NCBI RefSeq assembly: GCF_020905345.1
Contig: NZ_JAJJMO010000001.1
Location: 558,001 to 622,000 of the forward strand
Reading direction: 5' to 3'
DNA length: 64,000 nt
Source of the DNA: Flavobacterium pisciphilum
GTDB taxonomy: Bacteria > Bacteroidota > Bacteroidia > Flavobacteriales > Flavobacteriaceae
Part shown: positions 22,489 through 31,851 of the stretch, piece after piece
How the letters are laid out: each line of letters starts with the position of its first letter
How positions within the stretch are numbered: the stretch's first letter is position 1
Position numbers and translations under genes: made by a program
The notes under the pieces: generated by a model
Database searches by the model: none
Told to the model about the DNA's origin: nothing
The model's input: the letters and a program-made list of their open reading frames with translations, nothing else

Positions 22489-22950
22489 ATGCAGTCATCA
22501 GCCAAAACAATCCAAGAATATTTATCATCACTTCCAGAGGAAAGAAAACTTTCTTTTTTTAAACTTCGTGAAACGATACTTACTAATATTCCAGAAGGGT
22601 TTACTGAAGAATTAAGCTATGGAATGCTGGGCTATCTCGTACCCCATTCAATATATCCTGATGGCTATCATTGCAATCCAAAATTGCCTTTGCCATTTAT
22701 AAATATAGCATCACAAAAAAACTTTATAGCATTGTACCATATGGGAATTTATGCAAAACCTGAATTATTGCAATGGTTTGTGGCTGAATATCCCAAATAC
22801 AGCAAACAAAAACTAGATATGGGAAAAAGTTGCATTCGTTTTAAAAAAATGGATGATATCCCATATGACCTAATAGCAGAACTTGTGCAAAAAATGACTG
22901 TTTCCGATTGGATTAATTGTTATGAAACACAGTTTAAAAAATCAAAATGA
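22489..22950 (+). CDS. DUF1801 family protein
   Basis: A 153-residue cytoplasmic protein of the DUF1801 (YdhG-like) type. It opens with the characteristic TIQEYLSSLPEERKLSFFKL, then EELSYGMLGYLVPHS, FINIASQKNFIALYHMGIYA and GKSCIRFKKMDDIPYDLI. The family has an all-alpha/beta fold and a Bacillus member was described as frataxin-like. The function here is not known. The gene overlaps no other, and its stop is 26 nt before the next start, so the two are probably cotranscribed. Confidence 0.85.
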   Translation: MQSSAKTIQEYLSSLPEERKLSFFKLRETILTNIPEGFTEELSYGMLGYLVPHSIYPDGYHCNPKLPLPFINIASQKNFIALYHMGIYAKPELLQWFVAEYPKYSKQKLDMGKSCIRFKKMDDIPYDLIAELVQKMTVSDWINCYETQFKKSK

Positions 22951-22975
22951 TTATAAACCACTTAATTATAAAACT

Positions 22976-23521
22976 ATGAATGTTATTAAAAAAATTATTC
23001 TCGGACTTTTAAGTATTGTAATGTTAGGATTGATAGTAGCGCTATTTTTACCAAATGAATATCATGTAGAGAGGGAGGTTACTATCAATAAACCAAAAGA
23101 TAGTGTTTTTAACTATGTGAAATTTTTAAAGAATCAAAACAATTTTAGTGTATGGGCTAGATTAGATCCTGCAATGAGAAAAACCTTTTCTGGTACCGAT
23201 GGAACAGTTGGTGCAATAGCAGGCTGGGATAGCAATGATAAAAACGTAGGTAAAGGAGAACAAGAAATAAAAAAAATTGTACCTGGCGAAAGAATAGAAT
23301 ATGAATTGCGTTTTATAGCTCCTATGGAATCAAATGATATGGCTTATATGACAACTGAAGAAGTTACTCCAACACAAACTAAAGTCAAGTGGGGGTTTGA
23401 TGGTCGATCACCTTATCCTATGAACCTAATGCTTGCCTTTATGAATATAGATCAAATGTTAGGAGAACAACTTGAAACAGGACTTCAAAATTTAAAAGTA
23501 ATTCAAGAAAGCCAGCAATAA
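22976..23521 (+). CDS. SRPBCC family protein with N-terminal membrane anchor
   Basis: A 181-residue protein. I chose the ATG at 22976 because it places a hydrophobic anchor (VIKKIILGLLSIVMLGLIVA) at the N-terminus; an upstream in-frame ATG at 22922 lies inside the preceding gene. The body has the START/SRPBCC (polyketide-cyclase-like) pattern: EREVTINKPKDSVFNYVKFL, a WARLDPAMRKTF region, GKGEQEIKKIVPGERIEYEL, and a C-terminal helix LGEQLETGLQNLKVI. Such domains bind hydrophobic ligands in a deep cavity; the ligand is unknown. It is probably cotranscribed with the DUF1801 gene. Confidence 0.82.
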   Translation: MNVIKKIILGLLSIVMLGLIVALFLPNEYHVEREVTINKPKDSVFNYVKFLKNQNNFSVWARLDPAMRKTFSGTDGTVGAIAGWDSNDKNVGKGEQEIKKIVPGERIEYELRFIAPMESNDMAYMTTEEVTPTQTKVKWGFDGRSPYPMNLMLAFMNIDQMLGEQLETGLQNLKVIQESQQ

Positions 23522-23527
23522 CCTAAA

Positions 23528-23572
23528 AAAACAAACCCCACAATTTTAAATTGCGGGGTTATTTTTTTAATT
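23528..23572. terminator. bidirectional terminator between the SRPBCC gene and purC
   Basis: AACCCCACAATTT pairs with AAATTGCGGGGTT (one G-T pair), with A-runs on the left and T-runs on the right. It serves both convergent genes. Confidence 0.87.
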
Positions 23573-23587
23573 TCATTTGAGTAAATA

Positions 23588-24538
23588 TTATTTGCTCAAG
23601 TATGCTATTACATTCTTTTCAATACGTTGATCAATATTGTCTATATCAGCCTTAACGAATTTTTCTCCTAGAATATTTTCATATAATTCGATATAACGCT
23701 CCGATACAGATTCGATATAAGCATCGTTCATATCAGGAATTTGTTGTCCTTCTTGTCCTTGAAAACCATTTTCAATTAACCAACGACGCACAAACTCTTT
23801 TGATAATTGCTTTTGCTCTTCACCTTTATCTTGTCTTTCTTGGTATCCATCTGCATAAAAGTAGCGAGAAGAATCTGGAGTATGAATTTCGTCAATTAAA
23901 ACAATTACACCTTCTTTAGTTTTACCAAACTCATATTTAGTATCTACTAAAATTAATCCGCGACTTGCAGCAATTTCAGTTCCTCTTTGAAATAAAGCTC
24001 TAGTGTATTTTTCAAGAACCAAATAATCTTCTTCTGAAACTATTCCTCTTGAAAGAATCGCTTCACGCGAAATATCTGCATCATGCTCGCCATTATCTGC
24101 CTTTGTTGTTGGAGTAATGATAGGTGTTGGAAACTTATCGTTTTCCTTTAATCCTTCCGGCATAGCCACACCACAAATTTCTCTTTTTCCAGCCGCATAT
24201 TCACGTGCCGCATGACCTGAAACATATCCTCTAATTACCATTTCTACCTTGAATGGGTCACATAAATGACCTACTGCTACGTTTGGATCTGGCGTTGCAA
24301 TTAACCAATTCGGAACAATATCCTGAGTAAGTTCCATGAATTTAGTTGCAATCTGATTTAAGATTTGTCCTTTATATGGAATCCCTTTTGGTAAAACTAC
24401 ATCAAAAGCCGAAAGCCTGTCAGTAGCAACCATAACCAAAAGTTCATCGTTGATATTATAAACTTCTCTAACTTTTCCGCGGTAAACCGATTTCTGATTT
24501 GGAAAATTAAAATTAGTAGTTGTAATTGTATTGCTCAT
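23588..24538 (-). CDS. purC: phosphoribosylaminoimidazole-succinocarboxamide synthase (SAICAR synthetase)
   Basis: A 316-residue cytoplasmic enzyme of de novo purine synthesis that joins CAIR and aspartate with ATP to give SAICAR. The diagnostic stretches are [65 protein letters not shown] and [15 protein letters not shown]. It is the longer form (about 300 residues) typical of Bacteroidota and eukaryotes, compared with about 237 in Escherichia coli. It is monocistronic, ending in the terminator shared with the SRPBCC gene. I see no purine riboswitch in its 70-nt upstream gap. Confidence 0.96.
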   Translation of the reverse strand: MSNTITTTNFNFPNQKSVYRGKVREVYNINDELLVMVATDRLSAFDVVLPKGIPYKGQILNQIATKFMELTQDIVPNWLIATPDPNVAVGHLCDPFKVEMVIRGYVSGHAAREYAAGKREICGVAMPEGLKENDKFPTPIITPTTKADNGEHDADISREAILSRGIVSEEDYLVLEKYTRALFQRGTEIAASRGLILVDTKYEFGKTKEGVIVLIDEIHTPDSSRYFYADGYQERQDKGEEQKQLSKEFVRRWLIENGFQGQEGQQIPDMNDAYIESVSERYIELYENILGEKFVKADIDNIDQRIEKNVIAYLSK

Positions 24539-24606
24539 TATTATTTGTTGTGTTGTGTTTTATGAATGCAAATTTAAAATTATTTTACACTTTAAAATGA
24601 TTATAA

Positions 24607-26958
24607 TTACTCTTTTAATAGTGTTGTATTAAATAAATGCAATATTCTGTCATATTCATCAATCCAAGAGTAGGTTTCTTTAAATCCATGTGCTTCTACA
24701 GGAAACGATGAAAGGCTCCAATTCTTTTTGCCTAATTCTATAAAACGCTGAGACATACGTACAATATCTTTGTATTCTACATTATCATCTACCATTCCGT
24801 GAAGCATTAATAAGTTTCCTTTTAGATTATCTGCAAAATAAATTGGAGAGCTTTTTTTGTATGCATCTGGATCTGTTTCTGGAAAATTAAGAATATTCCC
24901 TGTATAGCCGTGATTGTAATGTGCCCAATCTGTAACAGATCGCAATGCTGCTCCAGAAGCAAATTCTCCCGGAGTAGTAAGCATTCCCATTAAAGTGATA
25001 AAACCTCCGTAAGAACCTCCATATATACCTACTCTACTAGCATCGATTCCGTAATTATCAACTAAGTATTTCTTTCCGTCTATTTGATCTGATAAATCTT
25101 TTCCTCCCATAAAACGGTATATTCCAGTTCTAACATCTCTTCCATATCCATCACTACCTCTATAATCTATATCCAAAACAGTATAACCTAAATCTGTCAA
25201 CATATTATGAAACATATACTCTCTATGGTAATTACTCCAATAATTGTGTGCGTTTTGCAAATATCCAGCTCCATGAACAAATAATATTGCTGCTTTATTT
25301 TTCTTTTCCGTTTTTGGAGTATATAATCTTGCATAAACGGTAGTTCCGTCTTGTGCCTTAAATGTAATTACCTCTGGTTCTCTCCATTGGTATTTTTTAA
25401 ACTCTTCTGTAGTCGAAGAAGTTATTTGCTGTAGTGTTGTATTCTTTTTATTCTCTCCAATATACAATTCCCAAGGTTTGTTTTTATAAGAATAACGTAC
25501 CAGTACTGTTTTTTCATCTGGAGACAAACTTACTTCGTGTGCTCCATCTTTAGTTAAAATAGGCTCTAAAACACCATTAACTGTAGCTAATTTATAGAAG
25601 TTTCTATTTCCTGGATGTGTTGTGTTTGTTGTTAAATAAAATGTCTTTTTATCTTTTGACAAAATCAAATCTCTTACTTCCCAATTACCATTAGTAAGCT
25701 GAGATTTCTTTTTAGTCTTTACATTATAAGTGTACAAATGCGAATAACCTGTAGCTTCTGATTGAAAATAAACCGTTTCATTATCTGAAAGAAATCCTAG
25801 TGTTCCCGAATCAAAAGCATAAGACGGAATTCCTGGTCCACCAATCCAAGCTTCATCATGTTGGTGTTCGATTTCTTCAAAAGTTCCTTTATCTAAATTC
25901 AAACTAATCAACCATCGGTCTTTGTTATCCTGACTTCTAATTTCGGCTATAGCCAATGAACCTGTTGAATTATAAACTGGAGCTTGAACAACTATTAATT
26001 TATCTGATTTTTCTTTGTTCTTCAGTTTTTCATACGAATCATAATACTTAGGTACGTCCTGAATATGACTTAACGTTGAAAAATTCACAAAATAAACAGA
26101 GTCTTTGGCAACCGAATAAATTCCAAATCTAGTTTTCGCAAAATTGTCTATAGAGACTTTTTCTTTAGTATCTGGAGATTGATTATAACCATCTGCAGTT
26201 ATAAAAACTTCCATTTTTTCTATTTTAACATCTAGTTTTTCAATTAAGTTAAATGTTGCGAAATTTCCGTTTGGATTAATTTTAAGACTTTGAAAATCTT
26301 CTTTTTTTCCATAGTAATACCCTTTAGGAAAATCAGATTTAATACTATTCTTTTTAGCCGCATTCCATTCTTTTTTAGCTTCTTTATCTCTAATAAATTG
26401 GAATAACTCTTTCTGCTGTGTTTTTAGAAACGAATCTTTGTTTGATTCTTTCTCTTCTTTGTCTCCGCTATTAAAATTAGAGATTTGTACAAGTGTACCT
26501 TCTTTGGTATTGTACTTAAACAAATTACCGTTTTGCTGAAAAAATAAAATTCCAGCTTCGAAGCCCAATTCTAAATTAGAAATCGGATTTGATTGCTGGA
26601 ATAACTTTTTTGTAATCTTATTATTTATAGAATATGAATACAAACTTCCGTTATCGATATAATAAACAATATCGGATGTCCCATTTCTTTTAAAATCCAT
26701 TTGAGAGAAAGCGGCTTCTTTTGGTTGGGCAAGTACTGGTTTTGTCATACCTTTTTCCCAGAAATAAGTACTTAATCCTAAGTCATTATTTGGATTCCAA
26801 TCGAAGTAAACTTTTTTTCCATCTAAACTCCAATGTTGATTGATAGGTTGAACACCAACAAATGAGTCTCCTTTCATGATTTCCTCCAACTTTAGGGTCT
26901 GACTTTTACCTGATATTGAAAAAACCAACAAAGCAACTGCAAAGATATTTTTAGTCAT
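24607..26958 (-). CDS. S9 family prolyl oligopeptidase / dipeptidyl peptidase, exported
   Basis: About 783 residues. The start at 26958 gives a clean signal peptide (MTKNIFAVALLVFSISGKSQ). An in-frame ATG eight codons upstream (26982) overlaps a TATTTTTG box that looks like the minus-7 promoter element, so it is probably not used. The N-terminal two thirds form a beta-propeller; the C-terminal alpha/beta-hydrolase has the nucleophile in GGSYGGF (Ser about 649), the acid in HGMVDDNVEY and the base His in EAHGFKE. It probably cleaves proline-containing or other small peptides in the periplasm. It is monocistronic and upstream of purC on the same strand. Confidence 0.92.
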   Translation of the reverse strand: MTKNIFAVALLVFSISGKSQTLKLEEIMKGDSFVGVQPINQHWSLDGKKVYFDWNPNNDLGLSTYFWEKGMTKPVLAQPKEAAFSQMDFKRNGTSDIVYYIDNGSLYSYSINNKITKKLFQQSNPISNLELGFEAGILFFQQNGNLFKYNTKEGTLVQISNFNSGDKEEKESNKDSFLKTQQKELFQFIRDKEAKKEWNAAKKNSIKSDFPKGYYYGKKEDFQSLKINPNGNFATFNLIEKLDVKIEKMEVFITADGYNQSPDTKEKVSIDNFAKTRFGIYSVAKDSVYFVNFSTLSHIQDVPKYYDSYEKLKNKEKSDKLIVVQAPVYNSTGSLAIAEIRSQDNKDRWLISLNLDKGTFEEIEHQHDEAWIGGPGIPSYAFDSGTLGFLSDNETVYFQSEATGYSHLYTYNVKTKKKSQLTNGNWEVRDLILSKDKKTFYLTTNTTHPGNRNFYKLATVNGVLEPILTKDGAHEVSLSPDEKTVLVRYSYKNKPWELYIGENKKNTTLQQITSSTTEEFKKYQWREPEVITFKAQDGTTVYARLYTPKTEKKNKAAILFVHGAGYLQNAHNYWSNYHREYMFHNMLTDLGYTVLDIDYRGSDGYGRDVRTGIYRFMGGKDLSDQIDGKKYLVDNYGIDASRVGIYGGSYGGFITLMGMLTTPGEFASGAALRSVTDWAHYNHGYTGNILNFPETDPDAYKKSSPIYFADNLKGNLLMLHGMVDDNVEYKDIVRMSQRFIELGKKNWSLSSFPVEAHGFKETYSWIDEYDRILHLFNTTLLKE

Positions 26959-27036
26959 TTTTATGTTATTTGATTGACACAAAAATACACTTTGAAAATT
27001 AATAATGATAAAAATAACTACATGTTAAAATTTTTG

Positions 27037-27870
27037 CACGCAGATTATGCAGATAAAGCAGATTTAATCCTTTTAATTGTTCTGATCTCTTGCTAAAAAA
27101 TTAACCGCAAAGTTCACAAAGGTTTACGCAAAATACGCAACGTTAAATTTTCTTAATTCTTTAATGGTAAAAAGCAACTGAATGCAGTAAGCATAAGCAC
27201 GCAGATTATGCAGATAAAAGCAGATTTAACCCTTTAATTGTTCTGGTCTCTTGTCAAAAAAATTAACCGCAAAGTTCACAAAGGTTTACGCAAAATACGC
27301 AACACTTTTAAATCTAGTGAATATAATCTGTGGCAAAAAAAATAATCATTAAACTATTAAGTTTCATTAAGTAGCAACGCTTAATTTTCTTAATTCTTTA
27401 ATCGTGAAAAAGCTAACTGAATGCAGTACCTATAAGCACGCAGATTATGCAGATAAAGCAGATTTAATCCTTTAATTGTTCTGATCTATTGCAAAAAAAT
27501 TAACCGCAAAGTTCACAAAGGTTTACGCAAAACACGCAACGCTTAATTTTCTTAATTCTTTAATAGTGAAAAAAGCAACTGAATGTAGTATGTATAAGCA
27601 CGCAGATTATGCAAATAAAAGCAGATTTGATCCTTTAATTGTTCTGATCTATTGCAAAAAAAATTAACTACAAAGTTCACAAAGGTTTACGCAAAAGATG
27701 CAACGCTTAATTTTCTTAATTCTTTAATGGTGAAAAAGCAACTGAATGCAGTAAGCATAAGCACGCAGATTATGCAGATAAAAACAAATTTAATCCTTTA
27801 ATTGTTCTGATTTCTTGCAAAAAAATTAACAGCGAAGTTCACAAAGGTTTACGCAAAATACGTAAGGAAC
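27037..27870. repeat. tandem array of five long units (about 162 bp)
   Basis: Five copies of a composite unit start at 27037, 27198, 27437, 27599 and 27762, with periods of 161, 239, 162 and 163 bp. Each unit holds three blocks in order: CACGCAGATTATGCAGATAA, then CCGCAAAGTTCACAAAGGTT with ACGCAAAATACGCAA, then TTTTCTTAATTCTTTAATGG with AAGCAACTGAATG. The 239-bp period comes from an extra 77 bp or so in unit 2 (about 27303-27378). No frame is open through it. CGCAAAG-type words recur at 35650-35750 and are frequent in flavobacterial intergenic DNA. Confidence 0.9.
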
Positions 27871-27871
27871 A

Positions 27872-27921
27872 CTATGCTTTTAAATCTTTTTAGCTGTTAC
27901 TAAAAAGATTTAAAAGCATAG
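27872..27921. repeat. perfect 22-bp inverted repeat with 6-nt loop
   Basis: The arm CTATGCTTTTAAATCTTTTT plus AG (27872-27893) is exactly complementary to 27900-27921. It lies 38 nt downstream of the stop of the HAD hydrolase gene and closes the tandem array. It could end that transcript, but there is no U-tract, so it may instead be a mobile palindromic repeat or transcript-stability element. Confidence 0.85.
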
Positions 27922-27958
27922 AAATATTGTTTGTAGAAAAGAGGATTCTCTTTGTATT

Positions 27959-28792
27959 CTAAATTGTTGCTGAAACTTTACCTAAGATTTTCTCTGATAA
28001 ATATTTCGCTACACCATCTTCTTTATTTGTATTGATAACTTCCATATGTGACAACTCATTTTTTAAGTTTTGAGGTGCATTACCCATAATCAGTCCTTTT
28101 CCTGTAGATAATAACATTTTCACATCGTTAAAACCATCTCCAAAAGAAATTGCTTCATCAAAAGTTACATTTTCTTTTTCTAAAACTTTAGCTATTGCTA
28201 CACTTTTATCTACAGATTTGTCCATAAACTCAAGGCAATTTGGCAAACTAAAAGCATGATGCAGTTTGTCTGAATTTGTGCTTAAGATAACATCTTTTAA
28301 TGCAACTAATTTTTCATGATCATCATGTGTAAAGAATATTTTTATAGCACTGTAATCTTCCAATTTTGAATAATCTACCAATTCTGGGTGGTAAACTAAA
28401 TCGGCTTGAAAACTATTTAATTTTTCACTCAATCTATTCGTAAGCCAAACATCTTCTTTGAATAAAACTGTAGTGATTTCTGGATCTACATCTACACTCA
28501 AAGCTTGTTTTACAACATCACTTTCAATATTAAAAGCAAAAAGTTCTTTCTTGTCTGGCGAGTGAATACGTGCTCCATTTGAGCTTACTAGATAAACTGG
28601 AATTTCTAGTGTATCAATAATTCCTAACGCATCAAGATGATGACGTCCTGTAGCTACAATTATTAGATAATTTTGATTGTAAAGTTCTTGAAAAACTGAT
28701 TTTGTATAAGAAGAAATTTTATGTTCTGGATTAAGTAACGTACCATCTAAATCGGTAATTATTACTTTAATGTTTTTAGATTCTGAATTCAT
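27959..28792 (-). CDS. Cof-type HAD-IIB family sugar-phosphate hydrolase
   Basis: A 277-residue cytoplasmic phosphatase. Motif I is TDLDGTLLNPEHKIS (nucleophile Asp), motif II VATGRHH, motif III Lys in the cap-proximal region (VDKSVAIAKVLEK) and motif IV SFGDGFNDVKMLL. The insert between motifs II and III is the alpha/beta cap of the IIB class. Such enzymes dephosphorylate sugar phosphates or flavin intermediates; the exact substrate cannot be told. It is monocistronic, with a perfect palindrome just downstream. Confidence 0.9.
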   Translation of the reverse strand: MNSESKNIKVIITDLDGTLLNPEHKISSYTKSVFQELYNQNYLIIVATGRHHLDALGIIDTLEIPVYLVSSNGARIHSPDKKELFAFNIESDVVKQALSVDVDPEITTVLFKEDVWLTNRLSEKLNSFQADLVYHPELVDYSKLEDYSAIKIFFTHDDHEKLVALKDVILSTNSDKLHHAFSLPNCLEFMDKSVDKSVAIAKVLEKENVTFDEAISFGDGFNDVKMLLSTGKGLIMGNAPQNLKNELSHMEVINTNKEDGVAKYLSEKILGKVSATI

Positions 28793-28924
28793 ATGTAAGT
28801 GTCTACTATTTTTTGATTAACAAATTTAATGGTTTACACTCACAAGAGCAAAGTTAAACAAGCTATAAAGCTTAAAAATGGGCAAGTTTATTATTTATTT
28901 AACACTAAGTTAGAATTTAAAAAA

Positions 28925-28972
28925 GATATTCGTTTTACACAACTCGCTGAAGATTTGTGTAAAACGAATATC
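28925..28972. repeat. 18-bp inverted repeat between phoH and the HAD gene
   Basis: GATATTCGTTTTACACAA (28925-28942) and its exact complement (28955-28972) flank a 12-nt loop. It lies 86 nt downstream of the phoH stop and upstream of the HAD gene, both on the minus strand. No T-run follows, so a terminator role is possible but unproven. Confidence 0.75.
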
Positions 28973-29057
28973 CCTAAAATTAAATTTATGTGTTGTTAAA
29001 TACTAAAACATATTTTACGTTTCACATCTGACCTATCACAAAAATCTTTTCAAAAAA

Positions 29058-30008
29058 TTAATCGTTGTTTTCTATTTGTTTATAAGCATCAATTACTTTT
29101 TTCACCAATCGATGGCGTACAATGTCTTTATCATCAAGATAAATAATTCCAATGCCATCAACATCTTTAAGTACCAATATCGCTTCTTTAAGCCCAGAGA
29201 TCGTTCTTCTTGGCAAATCGACTTGACCAGGATCTCCTGTAATCATGAATTTGGCATTTTTCCCCATACGGGTCAAGAACATTTTCATTTGAGAATGTGT
29301 TGTATTTTGTGCTTCATCCAGAATTACAAAAGCATTATCAAGTGTACGCCCACGCATGAATGCTAATGGCGCAATCTGAATAATTCCTTTTAAGATATAA
29401 TCTTCGAGTTTTTCATTTGGCAACATATCGCGCAAAGCATCGTAAAGAGGTTGCATGTATGGATCTAGTTTTTCTTTCATATCGCCTGGTAAAAAACCAA
29501 GGTTCTCCCCTGCTTCTACCGCTGGTCGTGTAAGTATGATCCTTTTTACTTCTTTGTCTTTAAGTGCTTTTACAGCCATTGCAACACCAGTGTACGTTTT
29601 TCCGGTTCCAGCAGGACCAACAGCAAATACCATATCATTCTTTTTAATGGTATCTACCAATAGTTGCTGATTTGGCGTCATAGCCTTGATGATTTTACCT
29701 GCAACTCCATGAACTAATATTTTGTCATGGTCGTATACTTTTTTTTCATCCTGACCATCACTCATAATCACGCGTTCAATTACATTATCGTCAATATTAT
29801 TGTATCGTGTGAAATGAACCATTAATCTTTGAAATCTTTTTTCGAATTCATCTAAGACTTCTTTTTCGCCGAACGCTTTTAAAGTGGTCCCTCTTGCTAC
29901 TATTTTAAGCTTTGGGTAGTACTTTTTGATTATTTCAAGATGAGTGTCTTGAGCGCCCCAAAAGTCTTTTGGAGCGATGTCTATTAGCTCGATTATTCTT
30001 TCGTTCAA
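29058..30008 (-). CDS. phoH: PhoH family P-loop ATPase
   Basis: A 316-residue cytoplasmic protein. The N-terminal region resembles a KH-like RNA-binding part (about residues 20-100). The ATPase domain carries Walker A GPAGTGKT (131-138), LTRPAVEAGENLGFLPGD, MRGRTLDNAFVILDEAQNTT with Walker B (about 231-234), the MFLTRMGKNAKFMITGDPGQ block and the C-terminal DIVRHRLVKKVIDAY. Length and motifs are those of the PhoL/YbeZ type, an RNA-linked ATPase often next to ybeY, although ybeY is not adjacent here. It is divergent from the SAM hydrolase gene. Confidence 0.93.
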   Translation of the reverse strand: MNERIIELIDIAPKDFWGAQDTHLEIIKKYYPKLKIVARGTTLKAFGEKEVLDEFEKRFQRLMVHFTRYNNIDDNVIERVIMSDGQDEKKVYDHDKILVHGVAGKIIKAMTPNQQLLVDTIKKNDMVFAVGPAGTGKTYTGVAMAVKALKDKEVKRIILTRPAVEAGENLGFLPGDMKEKLDPYMQPLYDALRDMLPNEKLEDYILKGIIQIAPLAFMRGRTLDNAFVILDEAQNTTHSQMKMFLTRMGKNAKFMITGDPGQVDLPRRTISGLKEAILVLKDVDGIGIIYLDDKDIVRHRLVKKVIDAYKQIENND

Positions 30009-30362
30009 ATGAGGTAGTTTTAAATTAAAATTAATTCTTTTTATAAATCAAATGGCTGTCGGGTGTTTCTTTTTTTTAGTATTCAGTCTCAGTATGTCAG
30101 TGGCTATTTACGATTTTCACGAAATCTCACTTACTTTTCATAATTTAAAATATTCAATTTACAAATTAAATACTGCGATTGCGGCTGAAACTATTCTTAT
30201 ACTTCCATTACAAACTAAAAACCAAGACTATCATAACTATTTAATTATTTAAAAATATATTTTGTCTTTTCTTCTTTCTTTTTTGCGTTTACTATTATTA
30301 GCTTTGCATATCTCAAATTTAATAAAAATTAGATTTAAATACTACCAATAGTTATAAACAAA

Positions 30363-31193
30363 ATGATGTCAATAATTACCCTTACTACCGATTACGGCTT
30401 AAAAGACCACTTTGTAGGCGCGCTGAAAGGGAAAATTTTATCCGAATATTCCGAAGCTACAATTGTAGATATTTCGCATGACATCGATCCATTTAACACT
30501 ACTGAAGCGAGTTATATTATTGGTTCCTCTTATTTTAGCTTTCCAAAAGGAACTGTACATCTTATTGGTGTTGATATTGAACGTAATAAAGAGAACCAAC
30601 ATATTGCTATGCAATGGAATGATCATTACTTTATTTGTGCTGATAATGGTATATTAAGCATGCTTACCCAAAAGATTGTTCCTCAAAAAATTGTCGCCAT
30701 CAATATTCACGATCGTTTTCCTGTGGAATCAACAGATTTAGATATTTTTATACAAGTTGCTTGCCATATTGCCAAAGGCGGTTTACTAAATGTTATTGGT
30801 AAAGAAATACCAGCAGTTAAAGAAGTTACTGAGTTGCAGGCTGTAGTTGCTAGCGATGGAAATTCTATTAAAGGATATGTAATTTATATTGATCATTTTG
30901 GAAACGTTGTAACTAACATTTCTAAAATACAGTTTTTAAAAATAGCAAGAGGCCGTCCGTATGAGATCGCAATGAAACCAAAAAGCATCAAAACTATTTT
31001 GCCCAATTATTCGGCAATAGCCAGCTCTGAAAAATACCCAATCAAAACCTATGAAGGGGAAAAACTAGCTATTTTTAATGAAGCAGGTTTTCTGGAAATC
31101 GCAATCTTCAGAAGCAATCCTTCTAAAGTAGGTTCTGCAAATAGTCTTTTAGGTTTAAATTATAGAGATGTAATCACTATAAAATTCCATTAA
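30363..31193 (+). CDS. S-adenosyl-L-methionine hydrolase (adenosine-forming), DUF62 family
   Basis: A 276-residue protein (two adjacent ATG codons; the second at 30366 is equally possible). The family pattern is clear: LTTDYGLKDHFVGALKGKIL, IVDISHDIDPFNTTEASYII, FPKGTVHLIGVDIERN, FICADNGILSML and, in the C-terminal barrel, GYVIYIDHFGNVVTNIS. These proteins are related to fluorinase and chlorinase but generally use water, splitting SAM to adenosine and methionine. Nothing here suggests a halogenase. It is divergent from phoH and stands alone. Confidence 0.88.
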   Translation: MMSIITLTTDYGLKDHFVGALKGKILSEYSEATIVDISHDIDPFNTTEASYIIGSSYFSFPKGTVHLIGVDIERNKENQHIAMQWNDHYFICADNGILSMLTQKIVPQKIVAINIHDRFPVESTDLDIFIQVACHIAKGGLLNVIGKEIPAVKEVTELQAVVASDGNSIKGYVIYIDHFGNVVTNISKIQFLKIARGRPYEIAMKPKSIKTILPNYSAIASSEKYPIKTYEGEKLAIFNEAGFLEIAIFRSNPSKVGSANSLLGLNYRDVITIKFH

Positions 31194-31446
31194 TAAATTT
31201 AACCCTTAGATTTTACAACGTTTATCTTTTTGACAAAGAAAACTCAAGCAGTAGCAAATGGACGAGAAAATCATGTCTAACATGTCTTCCATTGTGGGTG
31301 TAACTGTGATTTCTCCTTCGTCGAAATGACAAAAATGAGAAAGCATTATTTTTTTATAAAAAAGAACAATCTAATTTGGTATTTTTGCGCGCACATAAGC
31401 CATTTCTCAATATGAAATCTAAATTCAGAAATCTAAAATTATAAAA

Positions 31447-31743
31447 ATGTTTGTTCGAATAGTAAAAATGAGTTTCCACGAAGATAAAATCCCCGCTTTC
31501 ATGGAAAATTTTGACGGTGTGAAAGACAAAATACGAAATGCTCCCGGAAATCGTTTTTTAGAATTGTATCAAGACAAAGAAAATAAAAGTATATTTTTTA
31601 CTTATAGCTATTGGGAAACTGAAGCCGACTTGGAAAATTACCGACAATCTGAACTTTTTAATAGTGTATGGGATTTTACAAAAAAACTATTTAATGCAAA
31701 ACCTGAAGCTTGGAGCGTAGACAAACTAGTAAGCTTGGAGTAG
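31447..31743 (+). CDS. antibiotic biosynthesis monooxygenase (ABM) domain protein
   Basis: A 98-residue single-domain protein with the dimeric alpha-beta barrel pattern of the ABM family: MFVRIVKMSFHEDKIPAFME, then GNRFLELYQDKENKSIFFTY and SYWETEADLENYRQSELFNS. Such small proteins act as cofactor-free oxygenases or stress-related scavengers; the substrate is not apparent. It stands alone upstream of gldF, separated by a stretch of CAGTxT-type repeats. Confidence 0.85.
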   Translation: MFVRIVKMSFHEDKIPAFMENFDGVKDKIRNAPGNRFLELYQDKENKSIFFTYSYWETEADLENYRQSELFNSVWDFTKKLFNAKPEAWSVDKLVSLE

Positions 31744-31800
31744 TTCTCAGTTTGCAGTCACAGTTTTCAGTATTCAGTCGCAGTTTTCAGTCTCAATTTT
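31744..31800. repeat. CAGTTT/CAGTC low-complexity repeat
   Basis: Between the ABM gene and gldF the sequence runs through about eight copies of a loose six-base word (CAGTTT, CAGTCA, CAGTAT, CAGTCG). The same word set is far longer at 38838-38960 and a short run occurs near 30080. No coding potential. Confidence 0.75.
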
Positions 31801-31851
31801 AACTTGAAATAAAAACAACAATTAACCAAATCAACGATTAAACAAAAATAA

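Noticed and set aside
24539..24606. A purine riboswitch upstream of purC
   Set aside because: The gap is too short, and the conserved junction motifs of the purine aptamer are not present.
30052..30252. A 66-codon plus-strand frame between phoH and the SAM hydrolase gene
   Set aside because: It runs through CAGTCT-type repeat sequence in a divergent promoter region and has no recognisable product.
30363..31193. A fluorinase or chlorinase
   Set aside because: The sequence fits the common SAM hydrolase group of this family, and there is no halometabolite gene nearby.
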